Source of the DNA: Ilyomonas sp963790435
GTDB taxonomy: Bacteria; Bacteroidota; Bacteroidia; Chitinophagales; Chitinophagaceae
Length of the DNA: 64,000 nucleotides
Direction: 5' to 3'
Assembly: GCA_963790435.1 (NCBI GenBank)
Contig: CAWBOI010000006.1
Location: 372,001 to 436,000, forward strand
The first letter of the stretch is position 1, and each line of letters begins with the position of its first letter. The notes beneath the pieces are model-generated. The model did not search any database. It was not told the DNA's origin and saw only the letters and a list, made by a program, of their open reading frames with translations. Of this stretch, positions 8,132 to 15,613 are shown in pieces. Made by a program: the position numbers and the translations under genes.

Positions 8132-10021
8132 CTATTTCAGTATTGGCAACACAATATTGGATGGATATTCTGTGCTGTGATAAATTTTAATATCTGCCTT
8201 TTGAAAGTCTTTTGCCGAAGCCTCGTAAATGTTGACAAACTTCTGCGGATTTCTGTCAACCAACGGAAACCAACTGCTTTGGATTTGTATCATCATACGG
8301 TGACCTTTTAAAAAGGTATGGGCAATATCAGCCAGTTTAAAACTTACTTTTTCTATTTTATTAGGTGTAAATGCTTCCGGCTTTTCAAAGCTGTTGCGAT
8401 ACCTGCCTCTGAAAATTTCGCCATGCACCAGCATTTCATAACCACCAACCGGATAGCTTCGCGATAATTCTTTATCACCAGATGCTTCGTCTTGTTTATA
8501 AGAAAACATATCGGGAAATACATCTATTACTTTTACTACAAAATCGGCGTCCGTTGTGGAAAGGCTGGTAAAAATATTGGCTACCACATTGCCGGTTACA
8601 GTTACATCATCGGTTAAAGTATCGCTCTGAAAAACGAGCACATCAGGTCTTCTCGCAGCAAAGCGTTGGTCATCTGTCATGTACTCGCGTGTGCGTTCAA
8701 AATGAACTTCATCGGTGTAAGGAACAGGCTTCGCCGGATCGCTGATGTATTCATCAAAGCTGTTGTTGCTGCCACCAGGTTTGTTAAAGCCCAACCTACC
8801 ACTATCCAGTAAGTAAATGGGAGTGTTTGCAGCGCCTTCAGGAGGCCATTGGCTAAACTGCTTCCATTCATTTTTCCCCGTAATGAAAATAGTGGCTTCC
8901 GCAAGATTTGATACATCTCCTTTACCCAATAAAAAAGAATTGAAGAAAGGAATTTCAATGTTTTGCTGGTACCAGGTTGAAGTGTTGGAACCCCATTGCA
9001 CATTGCCCATGTGTGTGCCGTCTTTGCTTGCCCATTGCCCGTGATACCAGGGACCCATTACAATTTTATTAAACGCTTTGCCGGGATTATTTTGTTCGGC
9101 GGCACGATACGCATTCCATGCGCCCCAGTTGTCTTCTGCATCAAAGTTGCCACCTACCCAAAGCATGGCAGGATTCAGATGCACCGTGGCTTTGCGGGCG
9201 TCTCTTGCCTGCCACCACGCATCATAGTTCGGATGCTGATACAATTCTTTCCAAAAAGCAACACTATCACCTATCAATGTAGCCATTTGCTTCAGCGTTC
9301 CGGTTTCCAAATAAAATTTATAATTGTCGTGCGTGTTATAATTAAAGCCTGTGGGCCCAACCGAAGTGGGCAGCGGGCGAGGCTTTCCAAACGAAGAATA
9401 AAAAGCAAAGCCATCCATCGCAAAGAAAGCTCCGTTGTGATGAAAATCATCTCCCAAAAACCAATTCGTAACCGGCGCCTGCGGGCTAACCGCTTTCAAT
9501 GCAGGATGATTGGAAGCCGCCGCCATGGTTGAATAAAAACCTGGATACGAAATACCAAACACACCTATATTTCCATTGTTGCCCGATATCTTTTTTACCA
9601 GCCAGTCAATGGCATCGTAAGTGTCGCTGGCTTCATCAATTTCGGTTTCTTTCTTAGTTGCATTAAAAGGACGAACATCTACAAAATTGCCTTCGCTCAT
9701 CCATCTCCCGCGCACATCCTGCGTTACCATAATGAAGCCTTCTTTCAGGTAAGCCATCACATAACTTTTCCAGTACGGTTTCCATTTGTCTTCGCCATAA
9801 GGCGCACACGAATACGGTGTGCGCGTTAATAAAATAGGATGTTTTTCAGTTGTGTCTATCGGCATATAAACCGAAGTAAACAAGCGCACGCCATCGCGCA
9901 TTTTTATATACACTTCTTTTTTTGTGTAGTGCTCGCGAAGCCAGGTGCTGTCGGCATTTTGCGCTTGTAATGAGATGAAGAAAAAAAGCGCAAAAACAAA
10001 AGACAAGAGTTTGTTCATCAT
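8132..10021 (-). CDS. Secreted S15/CocE-family hydrolase, alpha-amino-acid ester hydrolase-like
   Basis: This 629-residue protein has a signal peptide (LLSFVFALFFFISLQA). It then shows the alpha/beta-hydrolase layout of the X-Pro dipeptidyl-peptidase S15 / CocE-NonD family: nucleophile Ser158 in GISYPGF, Asp294 in GGNFDAEDNWG and His327 in GPWYHGQW, followed by the C-terminal jelly-roll domain. DAED after the catalytic Asp and the GDDFHHNGAFF segment (about 190-200) resemble the carboxylate cluster that binds the substrate amino group in alpha-amino-acid ester hydrolases. It is therefore more likely an amino-acid ester or amide hydrolase than a true X-Pro peptidase. It is monocistronic, with its own terminator. 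The exact substrate cannot be read from sequence. Confidence 0.88.
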   Translation of the reverse strand: MMNKLLSFVFALFFFISLQAQNADSTWLREHYTKKEVYIKMRDGVRLFTSVYMPIDTTEKHPILLTRTPYSCAPYGEDKWKPYWKSYVMAYLKEGFIMVTQDVRGRWMSEGNFVDVRPFNATKKETEIDEASDTYDAIDWLVKKISGNNGNIGVFGISYPGFYSTMAAASNHPALKAVSPQAPVTNWFLGDDFHHNGAFFAMDGFAFYSSFGKPRPLPTSVGPTGFNYNTHDNYKFYLETGTLKQMATLIGDSVAFWKELYQHPNYDAWWQARDARKATVHLNPAMLWVGGNFDAEDNWGAWNAYRAAEQNNPGKAFNKIVMGPWYHGQWASKDGTHMGNVQWGSNTSTWYQQNIEIPFFNSFLLGKGDVSNLAEATIFITGKNEWKQFSQWPPEGAANTPIYLLDSGRLGFNKPGGSNNSFDEYISDPAKPVPYTDEVHFERTREYMTDDQRFAARRPDVLVFQSDTLTDDVTVTGNVVANIFTSLSTTDADFVVKVIDVFPDMFSYKQDEASGDKELSRSYPVGGYEMLVHGEIFRGRYRNSFEKPEAFTPNKIEKVSFKLADIAHTFLKGHRMMIQIQSSWFPLVDRNPQKFVNIYEASAKDFQKADIKIYHSTEYPSNIVLPILK

Positions 10022-10101
10022 GTGTTGGTTAGGAAAATGAAGATAACCAAAAGTAGGTTTAGTGAGTAAGATTTTTGAAACAAGATAACGATCAATATAT
10101 C

Positions 10102-10839
10102 TTATTCCGGTTCGTTGGCAACTGTATGAATGTTATCCATTGCCTGTTCATCTTTCGTTGCATTAGACAATATTTTTATCTTTTTTCGGATAACATCGGC
10201 TGTAGGATACTTTTTTAGTTTATCGTCTAAATGGGTATACAAACTTTCTATTGTATTCAAATCATAAGCCTGGCTATAATAATTGAGAAAGTACAAGCTT
10301 ATAAAAGAATGCGGTTTCTCTTTAATAAATATAAGCGTTGAATCGGGTACATGAACAAACAAAGAAGATTGAAGCTTGTTGAGTGAGTCTATTTGTGGCT
10401 GATGTGTTGAATCGAGGTGTTCCAATGCTTTGTTCACAATTGTCAATTCGCTCATCAGCGGTGCAATCCATCGGTTGAAATAATAATCGTAATCATTGGT
10501 AAGCGGTGAACCTGTTATTATTATTTCTCCGGTTGTACTGTCTTTTTCAGTTACCGTAATGGTTTCATTGCCAACAAACATTATGCTCCTTCTTTCGCCT
10601 GCCTGGAGCATAAAGCTTTTGGGTTCATCCAGCGTTCCGTTTATTATAAAAACGCCGTTTTTTATATCCACCGAATCAAAGGGAACAAACTCGCTATTGT
10701 TGTTATAAAGCAGTAGTCTTGCTTCTCCCTTTTTTTGTAAAACATGACCTGTTATTGTAAACTTTACTGCGGTTTGCGCGGAAAGAGAAAGCGATAAAAT
10801 GGGCAAAAACAAAAACAGGCAGAAGTATAATTTCTTCAT
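10102..10839 (-). CDS. Secreted DUF4369-domain protein lacking a thioredoxin domain
   Basis: ATG 10839 gives MKKLYFCLFLFLPILSLSLSAQ, a signal peptide; the 31 extra upstream codons do not look coding. Residues about 25-120 fit DUF4369 (FTITGHVLQKKGEARLLLY, then the PKSFMLQAGERRSIMFV strand), the N-terminal module of Bacteroidota TlpA/ResA-like periplasmic thiol-disulfide proteins. Those proteins normally continue into an AhpC/thioredoxin fold with a CxxC. Here the chain ends after a helical section (to ANEPE, 245 residues) with no Cys pair and no redoxin domain. It may be a standalone binding protein or a truncated relative; no coding remnant of a redoxin domain follows the stop. Confidence 0.75.
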   Translation of the reverse strand: MKKLYFCLFLFLPILSLSLSAQTAVKFTITGHVLQKKGEARLLLYNNNSEFVPFDSVDIKNGVFIINGTLDEPKSFMLQAGERRSIMFVGNETITVTEKDSTTGEIIITGSPLTNDYDYYFNRWIAPLMSELTIVNKALEHLDSTHQPQIDSLNKLQSSLFVHVPDSTLIFIKEKPHSFISLYFLNYYSQAYDLNTIESLYTHLDDKLKKYPTADVIRKKIKILSNATKDEQAMDNIHTVANEPE

Positions 10840-10918
10840 AAAAACGAATTTGAAAAAAGAGGCAAAACCAAATACTGTGTTGTAAAACATAAGATGTACA
10901 AAGAAGACGTTTTTTCCA

Positions 10919-10944
10919 GCATCGTCTCTCAACGAGGACGATGC
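10919..10944. repeat. Short hairpin GCATCGTC/GACGATGC
   Basis: A perfect 8-bp stem with loop TCTCAACGAG, upstream of the DUF4369 gene. It is paired with a similar hairpin at 10990-11015 and resembles the CCGTC/GACGG stems that act as terminators at 33542 and 56749. Confidence 0.6.
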
Positions 10945-10989
10945 GCCAGAAAATGAGCCAGTTACGTCTTCACAAACACATTTGGCGCC

Positions 10990-11015
10990 GCACCGTCCCT
11001 TTCAGGAGACGGTGC
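10990..11015. repeat. Short hairpin GCACCGTC/GACGGTGC
   Basis: A perfect 8-bp stem with loop CCTTTCAGGA, in a gene-free stretch (10840-11201). Apart from these two hairpins I see nothing coding there. It may mark the border between the core chromosome and the accessory patch that follows. Confidence 0.6.
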
Positions 11016-11201
11016 TTGAACCGAAAAAATTAAGATTAAAAGTTCATGATTTATTCTATTGCTAAATTTATAACGTCAAGCTTGGAACTGCTGCTGGGTC
11101 AGCGAAAAAAAGTTGAGGTTGCGTTTCGTCAAGTCCGCATTTTGCCAAACCTTTTGTTGGCTGATGGCATATATGTCTTGTAAACATTTTTTTGTTTTAA
11201 G

Positions 11202-11639
11202 TTAGCAAAGAACTGTAAACTCATAAGTCATTGTCATTTCTACCGGCACTGGAATAAAAAATAAACCTAATAAAACGACTATTAAACGCCAATTATATTT
11301 CCCAAACTTTTCCTTGTCTTTATTAATAATTTTTTGAATTAACTGTCCTGTTGCAATAGCAGTCAACGTTGTTGCTGCAAGTAATAAAGCTAAGTCCCAA
11401 AAATTACCTTTCCACATACAAGGTCCGATGTTGCTTTTTGCCATCAAATAACTTCCGGGAACATATAATGGAGTTTCAAATGCCCAGTTAATTCCTCCTA
11501 ACTCTGTCCATCGTCCATTTGGATAGTTTCTTATTCCACCTGCAAGTCCAAATAACCAATAACCAACTCCTAACTCATAAAAAATATGTCCTATGAAAAG
11601 CAATGGATTTAATACACTGTCGCGAATTTGGTTTGTCAT
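11202..11639 (-). CDS. Hypothetical membrane protein
   Basis: 145 residues with three or four likely membrane segments (about 10-35, 85-105 and 118-140), starting MTNQIRDSVLNPLLF and ending in a Cys. I do not recognise the family. It lies alone in low-GC accessory DNA between two copies of AATTTATAACGTC (11065-11077 and 11795-11807, same orientation), which suggests it arrived as its own cassette. An outside chance is a lipoprotein/transport accessory protein, but nothing supports that directly. Confidence 0.6.
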   Translation of the reverse strand: MTNQIRDSVLNPLLFIGHIFYELGVGYWLFGLAGGIRNYPNGRWTELGGINWAFETPLYVPGSYLMAKSNIGPCMWKGNFWDLALLLAATTLTAIATGQLIQKIINKDKEKFGKYNWRLIVVLLGLFFIPVPVEMTMTYEFTVLC

Positions 11640-12021
11640 TATCTTTTACTAATTATAGTGTCTGTAGGTCTAAGGTTAAGATGTCGCTGAAATGCTTGCA
11701 GCCAACGACGACGGATTAGGTATTTATGCAGGTGTGGTATTGGCAGCACTACTGCTGATTGAAATTTTATTGATGCCATGATATTCTTCCGCCCAATTTA
11801 TAACGTCCTGCCACACTTGCATAAATACCCATGTTGTACGTTCGCCCTTCTTTCGTGTGTCACTATAATCCATGTGTCCACCGAAGCAGGGTGTGTCCAA
11901 GAAGCGTGGGAACAAGGCAGGCTCTTTTGCAAGGTTAGCTTTGTGTGTCGGATGTGTGTGCCTTGCAAATGTGCCTGACTTGGTGCGTTGGCTGTCTGTG
12001 TTTGTCCACCTGATTATGCAA
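11640..12021. other. Gene-free repeat-rich boundary of the accessory island
   Basis: About 380 bp with no convincing gene. It contains a 19-bp inverted repeat (11719-11737 against 11811-11829, one mismatch; GGTATTTATGCAGGTGTGG), a second copy of AATTTATAACGTC, a near-tandem GTGTCCACCGAAGC / GTGTCCAAGAAGC (about 11872-11905) and the conserved-core palindrome at 11918-11977. Confidence 0.6.
11888..11977 (+). repeat. Conserved-core palindromic repeat, left copy (with AGGGTGTGTCCAA)
   Basis: CAGGCTCTTTTGCAAGG (11918-11934) and CCTTGCAAATGTGCCTG (11961-11977) are imperfect complements around a loop beginning TTAGCTTTGTG. The 16-base core TTGCAAGGTTAGCTTT recurs exactly at 14941-14956 on the other side of the C-R-M operon. 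AGGGTGTGTCCAA at 11888-11900 recurs at 15022-15034. Confidence 0.8.
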
Positions 12022-13530
12022 TTAAAAACCATAGATGCCTTTTATCTTTTCGTAAATGCCACCTTCAATTGCTTCATCAAAAGTTCCGTTTGATTTGATT
12101 GAGGATAAAATCTCTTTCACTTGTTCTGTAATAGTTTTGAGTGTTTTATCGTCAGGCATTATGAAAGGGATTTTTTTTATATAGTTTGCAGGATTATTAG
12201 CCGAAGGATTAATTGTTCGGATAATCGTATTGCAAGTTGGTGAATTGAAAAATGCCAATAGATAATAAGTAAGTGCTTCGTCTTTAGGAAAAATTCCTAC
12301 AATGGATTGGTCAAATATTTTGTTCTCAATAAGCGATGCAGTAATGCTTGAACTGCTTATCATGGGAACTCCAATGCCAAATTTGAAATAGAATTGTGGA
12401 TTTTGAAACCTTGCTTTCTTGTTAGTCTTATAATGCTGCACCGCTTCTTTACTCCAATTCATAAACCACCCTTCAGGCTTCAAATATTTTATATTGCCAC
12501 CTTTCACTATCGGTAGAAAATGCTGTTCTCCATCAATGCCATTAAGGATGTTTGGGATACGTTGGTATTCTCTGTTTATTGATTTGAGGTCAACTAAATC
12601 ATAATTCTTTCCGTTTTTCAGGTCAACGCTATTCACCTTTAAAAACGTTTTGTCGTCTCCTGAATAAAAACCAGTAACACAACTGGCAATGTCACCAACT
12701 TTAACCTTACTATTGTTAATTGATTTTGCAACTTTAGAATTATCAGCAATAAAAAAGGCATGGTCAGGGTTTGCAAGAATTTCACATTGCAGAAACAAAA
12801 ATGATTTAAGCTGATTGCTTGCAGTGTCTGAAAGTTGCTCAACACTTGTAAAGCCATTTATAACTCTGAATTGATTATTCAGATTATCTTGTTTGCTAAT
12901 AGATTTTTGGAGTGTAATTATTGAAAGGTTAGCATAGCCAAAATTTACTCCAGGAAAAAATGATGAGGGAAATAATGCTAACTCAACAACTTTTGTTTTT
13001 GTCAAAATGTGATGCCTGATTGCCTTGTGCATGTGCAGGTTCAAAAATGTGTCAGGAATAATAAAAGACAAAACTCCGCCTTCTTTTAAAAGCTCAATGC
13101 ACCTGTAAAGAAATAAAGCATAAGTTTCTTTAGCATAAAGATTAGGGTAAAGCTTTTTTAATGTATCTCTTTTTTCATAATCCTGCCAAGCACCGTAGGG
13201 CGGGTTGGCAATTATCTTATCATAAACGCCACCGAAATGTGAGTTAAAACTTAAATCATCATCAAGCAAGGTGTCACACTGTCGAACATGAACGGTAGAA
13301 TATTTTTCAAACTTGTCCTGTAAGGTATTATATGCTAACTCGTTTAATTCGCAAACATCAATATTCGCAAACTCATTGGTTTCTAAAATTGCTTCGACAA
13401 ATACACCATCACCCCCACATGGTTCAAATATTTTATCCTTATTAATCAATGACAATTTGTTGACCATGTAGTCAACTATTGGTGTTGACTTTGTATAAAA
13501 GGCTTGATATTTTCTTGCTTCTTGTATCAT
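12022..13530 (-). CDS. Type II DNA adenine methyltransferase of the C-R-M operon
   Basis: About 502 residues with the class-gamma N6-adenine layout of Eco57I/TaqI-like enzymes. Motif X/I is at the N-terminus (YQAFYTKSTPIVDYM, then FEPCGGDGVFVEAIL), the catalytic motif IV is NPPYG near residue 110, and the C-terminal half looks like a target-recognition region (GGNIKYLKPEGWFMNWSK; IKKIPFIMPDD at the end). It should methylate one adenine in the target and protect the host from the neighbouring nuclease. The nuclease stop and this gene's ATG at 13530 overlap as TGATG, so I prefer that start over the ATG two codons upstream (13536). The recognition sequence cannot be read by eye. It is AT-richer than the surrounding core genes. 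Confidence 0.88.
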   Translation of the reverse strand: MIQEARKYQAFYTKSTPIVDYMVNKLSLINKDKIFEPCGGDGVFVEAILETNEFANIDVCELNELAYNTLQDKFEKYSTVHVRQCDTLLDDDLSFNSHFGGVYDKIIANPPYGAWQDYEKRDTLKKLYPNLYAKETYALFLYRCIELLKEGGVLSFIIPDTFLNLHMHKAIRHHILTKTKVVELALFPSSFFPGVNFGYANLSIITLQKSISKQDNLNNQFRVINGFTSVEQLSDTASNQLKSFLFLQCEILANPDHAFFIADNSKVAKSINNSKVKVGDIASCVTGFYSGDDKTFLKVNSVDLKNGKNYDLVDLKSINREYQRIPNILNGIDGEQHFLPIVKGGNIKYLKPEGWFMNWSKEAVQHYKTNKKARFQNPQFYFKFGIGVPMISSSSITASLIENKIFDQSIVGIFPKDEALTYYLLAFFNSPTCNTIIRTINPSANNPANYIKKIPFIMPDDKTLKTITEQVKEILSSIKSNGTFDEAIEGGIYEKIKGIYGF

Positions 13531-14444
13531 CACCATAATAAGTATTGAAGTAATTTCTGTTCTTCAAAATGACTTACGGTTTCTTGATTAAAGTCAGTTA
13601 CCCAAGCCGCATTTGTGTCAATCCATGCTTTCAAATCATAACCCGAATACTCTTTGATTTTTGAATATGCTTCATTTCCACAATAAGCTTCCCAGATACC
13701 AGAATTTTTCAGAGTATTGAAATAGCTGTTGTTTTCTTCGGCACGGACAAACAACAAACATTGATAATTTTCAGGAAGGCTTTTATAAATACTCGCTACC
13801 AGTAAAAGGCGATTAGTATTACCTTTTTCATTTGAGCCGAAGCCGCTCTTAAAATCTACTACATACTTCTGCCCATTATGAATAAAATGAAGGTCAAGTT
13901 CTAACTGAATTTCTCCGGAAGTAACCAAACTCCAAACTTTTTCATAGTATTTTTTGAGTTCGGCTTTTTGCTCGTCAGTAATGTTTAGTTGGTCTATGTA
14001 AGCCACTATCTCGTCAGTAAGATTTTTTTTCACTTCTGAAAAAAGTGGCGGGATAAAGAGTGATATATCATTTATAGGATAACGAAAACAGATTTTGCAA
14101 AATGGGTCCCAAAGTTCACCAACTCGCCTTGAAAAATCCATGTATTCATAAGGTCTAAGAGAATTTCTGCTTTCTATCATTACTACGATATTGCAGTAAG
14201 TTATAAGTAAATGAGCTTCAAGTTTTTCTTGATTTGTCCAGGCTTCTTTTTCTGCTGTTTGTAGTAAAGTGCTGATAAGCTTTGACTTTGTTTCATTCAA
14301 TGCTTCATTGATAGCCCGTGCCCTTTTATCAGATTGGGTTTCAGCAAACTTTTCTTTAATAACAGTTATAAATTCACTTGCTCTATCTCTGAAGTAAGAA
14401 AGTAATTCTGCTTTTCTGTCTTTTATAGATTTATCTATGTTCAT
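13530..14444 (-). CDS. Probable type II restriction endonuclease, PD-(D/E)XK type
   Basis: 304 residues, largely helical N-terminal half, then a candidate catalytic core: GEIQLELDLHFIH followed by KYVVDFKSGFGSNEKGNTN (about 185-215). The acidic residues plus DFK fit the PD-(D/E)XK nuclease signature (D/E...DxK). Position is the stronger argument: it lies between a controller-type regulator and an adenine methyltransferase, with a 4-bp ATGA overlap upstream and a TGATG overlap downstream, so the three are translationally coupled. I do not recognise a named enzyme family and cannot give the target site. No frameshift or stop, so it should be active. Confidence 0.75.
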   Translation of the reverse strand: MNIDKSIKDRKAELLSYFRDRASEFITVIKEKFAETQSDKRARAINEALNETKSKLISTLLQTAEKEAWTNQEKLEAHLLITYCNIVVMIESRNSLRPYEYMDFSRRVGELWDPFCKICFRYPINDISLFIPPLFSEVKKNLTDEIVAYIDQLNITDEQKAELKKYYEKVWSLVTSGEIQLELDLHFIHNGQKYVVDFKSGFGSNEKGNTNRLLLVASIYKSLPENYQCLLFVRAEENNSYFNTLKNSGIWEAYCGNEAYSKIKEYSGYDLKAWIDTNAAWVTDFNQETVSHFEEQKLLQYLLW

Positions 14445-14761
14445 TTATGTTTCTTTAAATATTCAACTTTTTCTTCTGCAACTTTTAATGTGTCAAGGTC
14501 TGCTTCTTCTTCAATTATTTTATAAGCAAACTGGTCGCTAAGCATTTCCTTTATCAGTTGTTTTTCATTGACTTTAAAGAATGTCGCAACTTGTTTTATT
14601 TGCTCTTTTGTTGGTTGTCTTTCGTTGCGTTCAATTTTACCGAGCAAAGAGGTGTCAATACCAATATTACTGGCAACTTCTCTTAAAGAAAGATTTGCGT
14701 TCTCTCTCAAGGTTCTTAATTGTTCGCCTATTGTTGAGATGCTCCTTTTAGCTGTTGGCAT
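14441..14761 (-). CDS. XRE-family controller protein of the restriction-modification operon
   Basis: 106 residues. The N-terminal two thirds form a helix-turn-helix domain of the Cro/CI (XRE) type (LRTLRENANLSLREVASNIG, then LLGKIERNERQPTKEQI), with an acidic/lysine-rich tail. It is first in the operon and overlaps the nuclease gene by ATGA. In C-regulated R-M systems such proteins bind tandem palindromes upstream of their own gene, first activating then repressing it, which delays nuclease expression in a new host. Two identical 15-bp palindromes lie directly upstream here. It is longer than typical C proteins (about 80 residues). Confidence 0.85.
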   Translation of the reverse strand: MPTAKRSISTIGEQLRTLRENANLSLREVASNIGIDTSLLGKIERNERQPTKEQIKQVATFFKVNEKQLIKEMLSDQFAYKIIEEEADLDTLKVAEEKVEYLKKHK

Positions 14762-14764
14762 TTA

Positions 14765-14818
14765 GGACGTATTTTGTCCAAATTTAGTAAATGCAAACTT
14801 TATGGACGTATTTTGTCC
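14765..14818 (-). promoter_or_regulatory. Tandem operator palindromes for the controller protein
   Basis: GGACGTATTTTGTCC occurs exactly twice, at 14765-14779 and 14804-14818, 39 bp start to start. Each has complementary half-sites GGAC and GTCC separated by seven bases. The proximal copy begins three bases beyond the controller's ATG (14761), so binding there would block initiation of transcription or translation. Two sites of this kind in front of an XRE controller gene are the expected C-box arrangement; the sequence differs from the classical GACT/AGTC boxes. Confidence 0.8.
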
Positions 14819-14910
14819 ACGAAAAGTTATTAACAAATTGTGGGTGTTGAATAATGTATTTGGCTGATGTTTAAAGGGTCAAGCTGATAAGTATTCCGTA
14901 CGCTGGGGTG

Positions 14911-15034
14911 CGTGGGTTGTGCGTTGGCATTTTTAGCTCTTTGCAAGGTTAGCTTTCGTGTTTAGCTTTTGTGCGCCTTGCAATGTGCTAAAAATAGCGT
15001 GGGCAGCGTCGGCAAATTCTTAGGGTGTGTCCAA
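14911..15034 (+). repeat. Conserved-core palindromic repeat, right copy
   Basis: The left arm GGCATTTTTAGCTCTTTGCAAGG (23 bases, 14926-14948: GGCATTTTTAGC, then TCTTTGCAAGG) pairs imperfectly with 14976-15003, around a loop starting TTAGCTTTCGTG. The core TTGCAAGGTTAGCTTT equals that of the left copy, but the outer arms differ while staying complementary. AGGGTGTGTCCAA follows at 15022-15034. The remaining DNA between 14819 and 15117 holds no gene I can support. Confidence 0.8.
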
Positions 15035-15117
15035 CAGTTACGATGTGTGCAAATAGGGTGACGTACAACGTGAAAATGCTTTATGCAGTTTTTGAATTAT
15101 ACCTACAAAAGTTGAAA

Positions 15118-15393
15118 ATGAGTAACGAAAGACAAATAGCAAAACAACTGTTTGATGAACGCTTTATGTTCAAAGATAATCCTATTGCTTGGACTGCTTG
15201 GAAAATGGCTTTTCAACTTGGCATTGAACATCAGCAAAAATTGCATAAAGCAGGTGTTAGGTATCAGTTGCCGCTCTCTGAAAGTTTTGCTGTATGGTGT
15301 AAAGAGACAAAACAAGGTGGTGTGGTGATTATGGGATCAAGTCTTCGGGAGTTTTTTAGTTGGTACGAGGCTAAGAATTTAGAGATTGATTAG
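15118..15393 (+). CDS. Hypothetical 91-residue protein
   Basis: I choose ATG 15118 (MSNERQIAKQLFDERFMFKD); the frame is open upstream to 15025, but the N-terminal extension looks non-coding. The protein is soluble and mixed helical, with WTAWKMAFQLGIEHQQKLHK and a C-terminal SSLREFFSWYEAKNLE. I do not recognise a family. It follows the right-hand palindromic repeat of the island and is on the opposite strand to the C-R-M genes, so it may be a separate cassette. Confidence 0.6.
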   Translation: MSNERQIAKQLFDERFMFKDNPIAWTAWKMAFQLGIEHQQKLHKAGVRYQLPLSESFAVWCKETKQGGVVIMGSSLREFFSWYEAKNLEID

Positions 15394-15613
15394 CGGCAAT
15401 TATACCTAACACAATATTATACGCAATCATTCATACAACCAAAAAATCAATTGCGTTTGATTATCAATGCTCTTGGTATGCGCTTTTTGTATTGTAGTTG
15501 CGCCAATACAATTTTTGTATTCGCATTGTTGGCAGGCTTAGCTTCCTCCAGCCTTCCCGCTTCTTATCTCAATCATTCCCTCATCCACCAACTCTCAATT
15601 ATATTTGCTTTCT

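Noticed and set aside
11724..12093. Short frames on both strands in the island boundary
   Set aside because: They run through palindromic repeats, have skewed composition and do not continue into recognisable proteins.
11640..15117. Classical integron cassette array
   Set aside because: I looked for RYYYAAC/GTTRRRY ends and an integrase gene and found neither; I keep only the weaker statement of cassette-like repeats.
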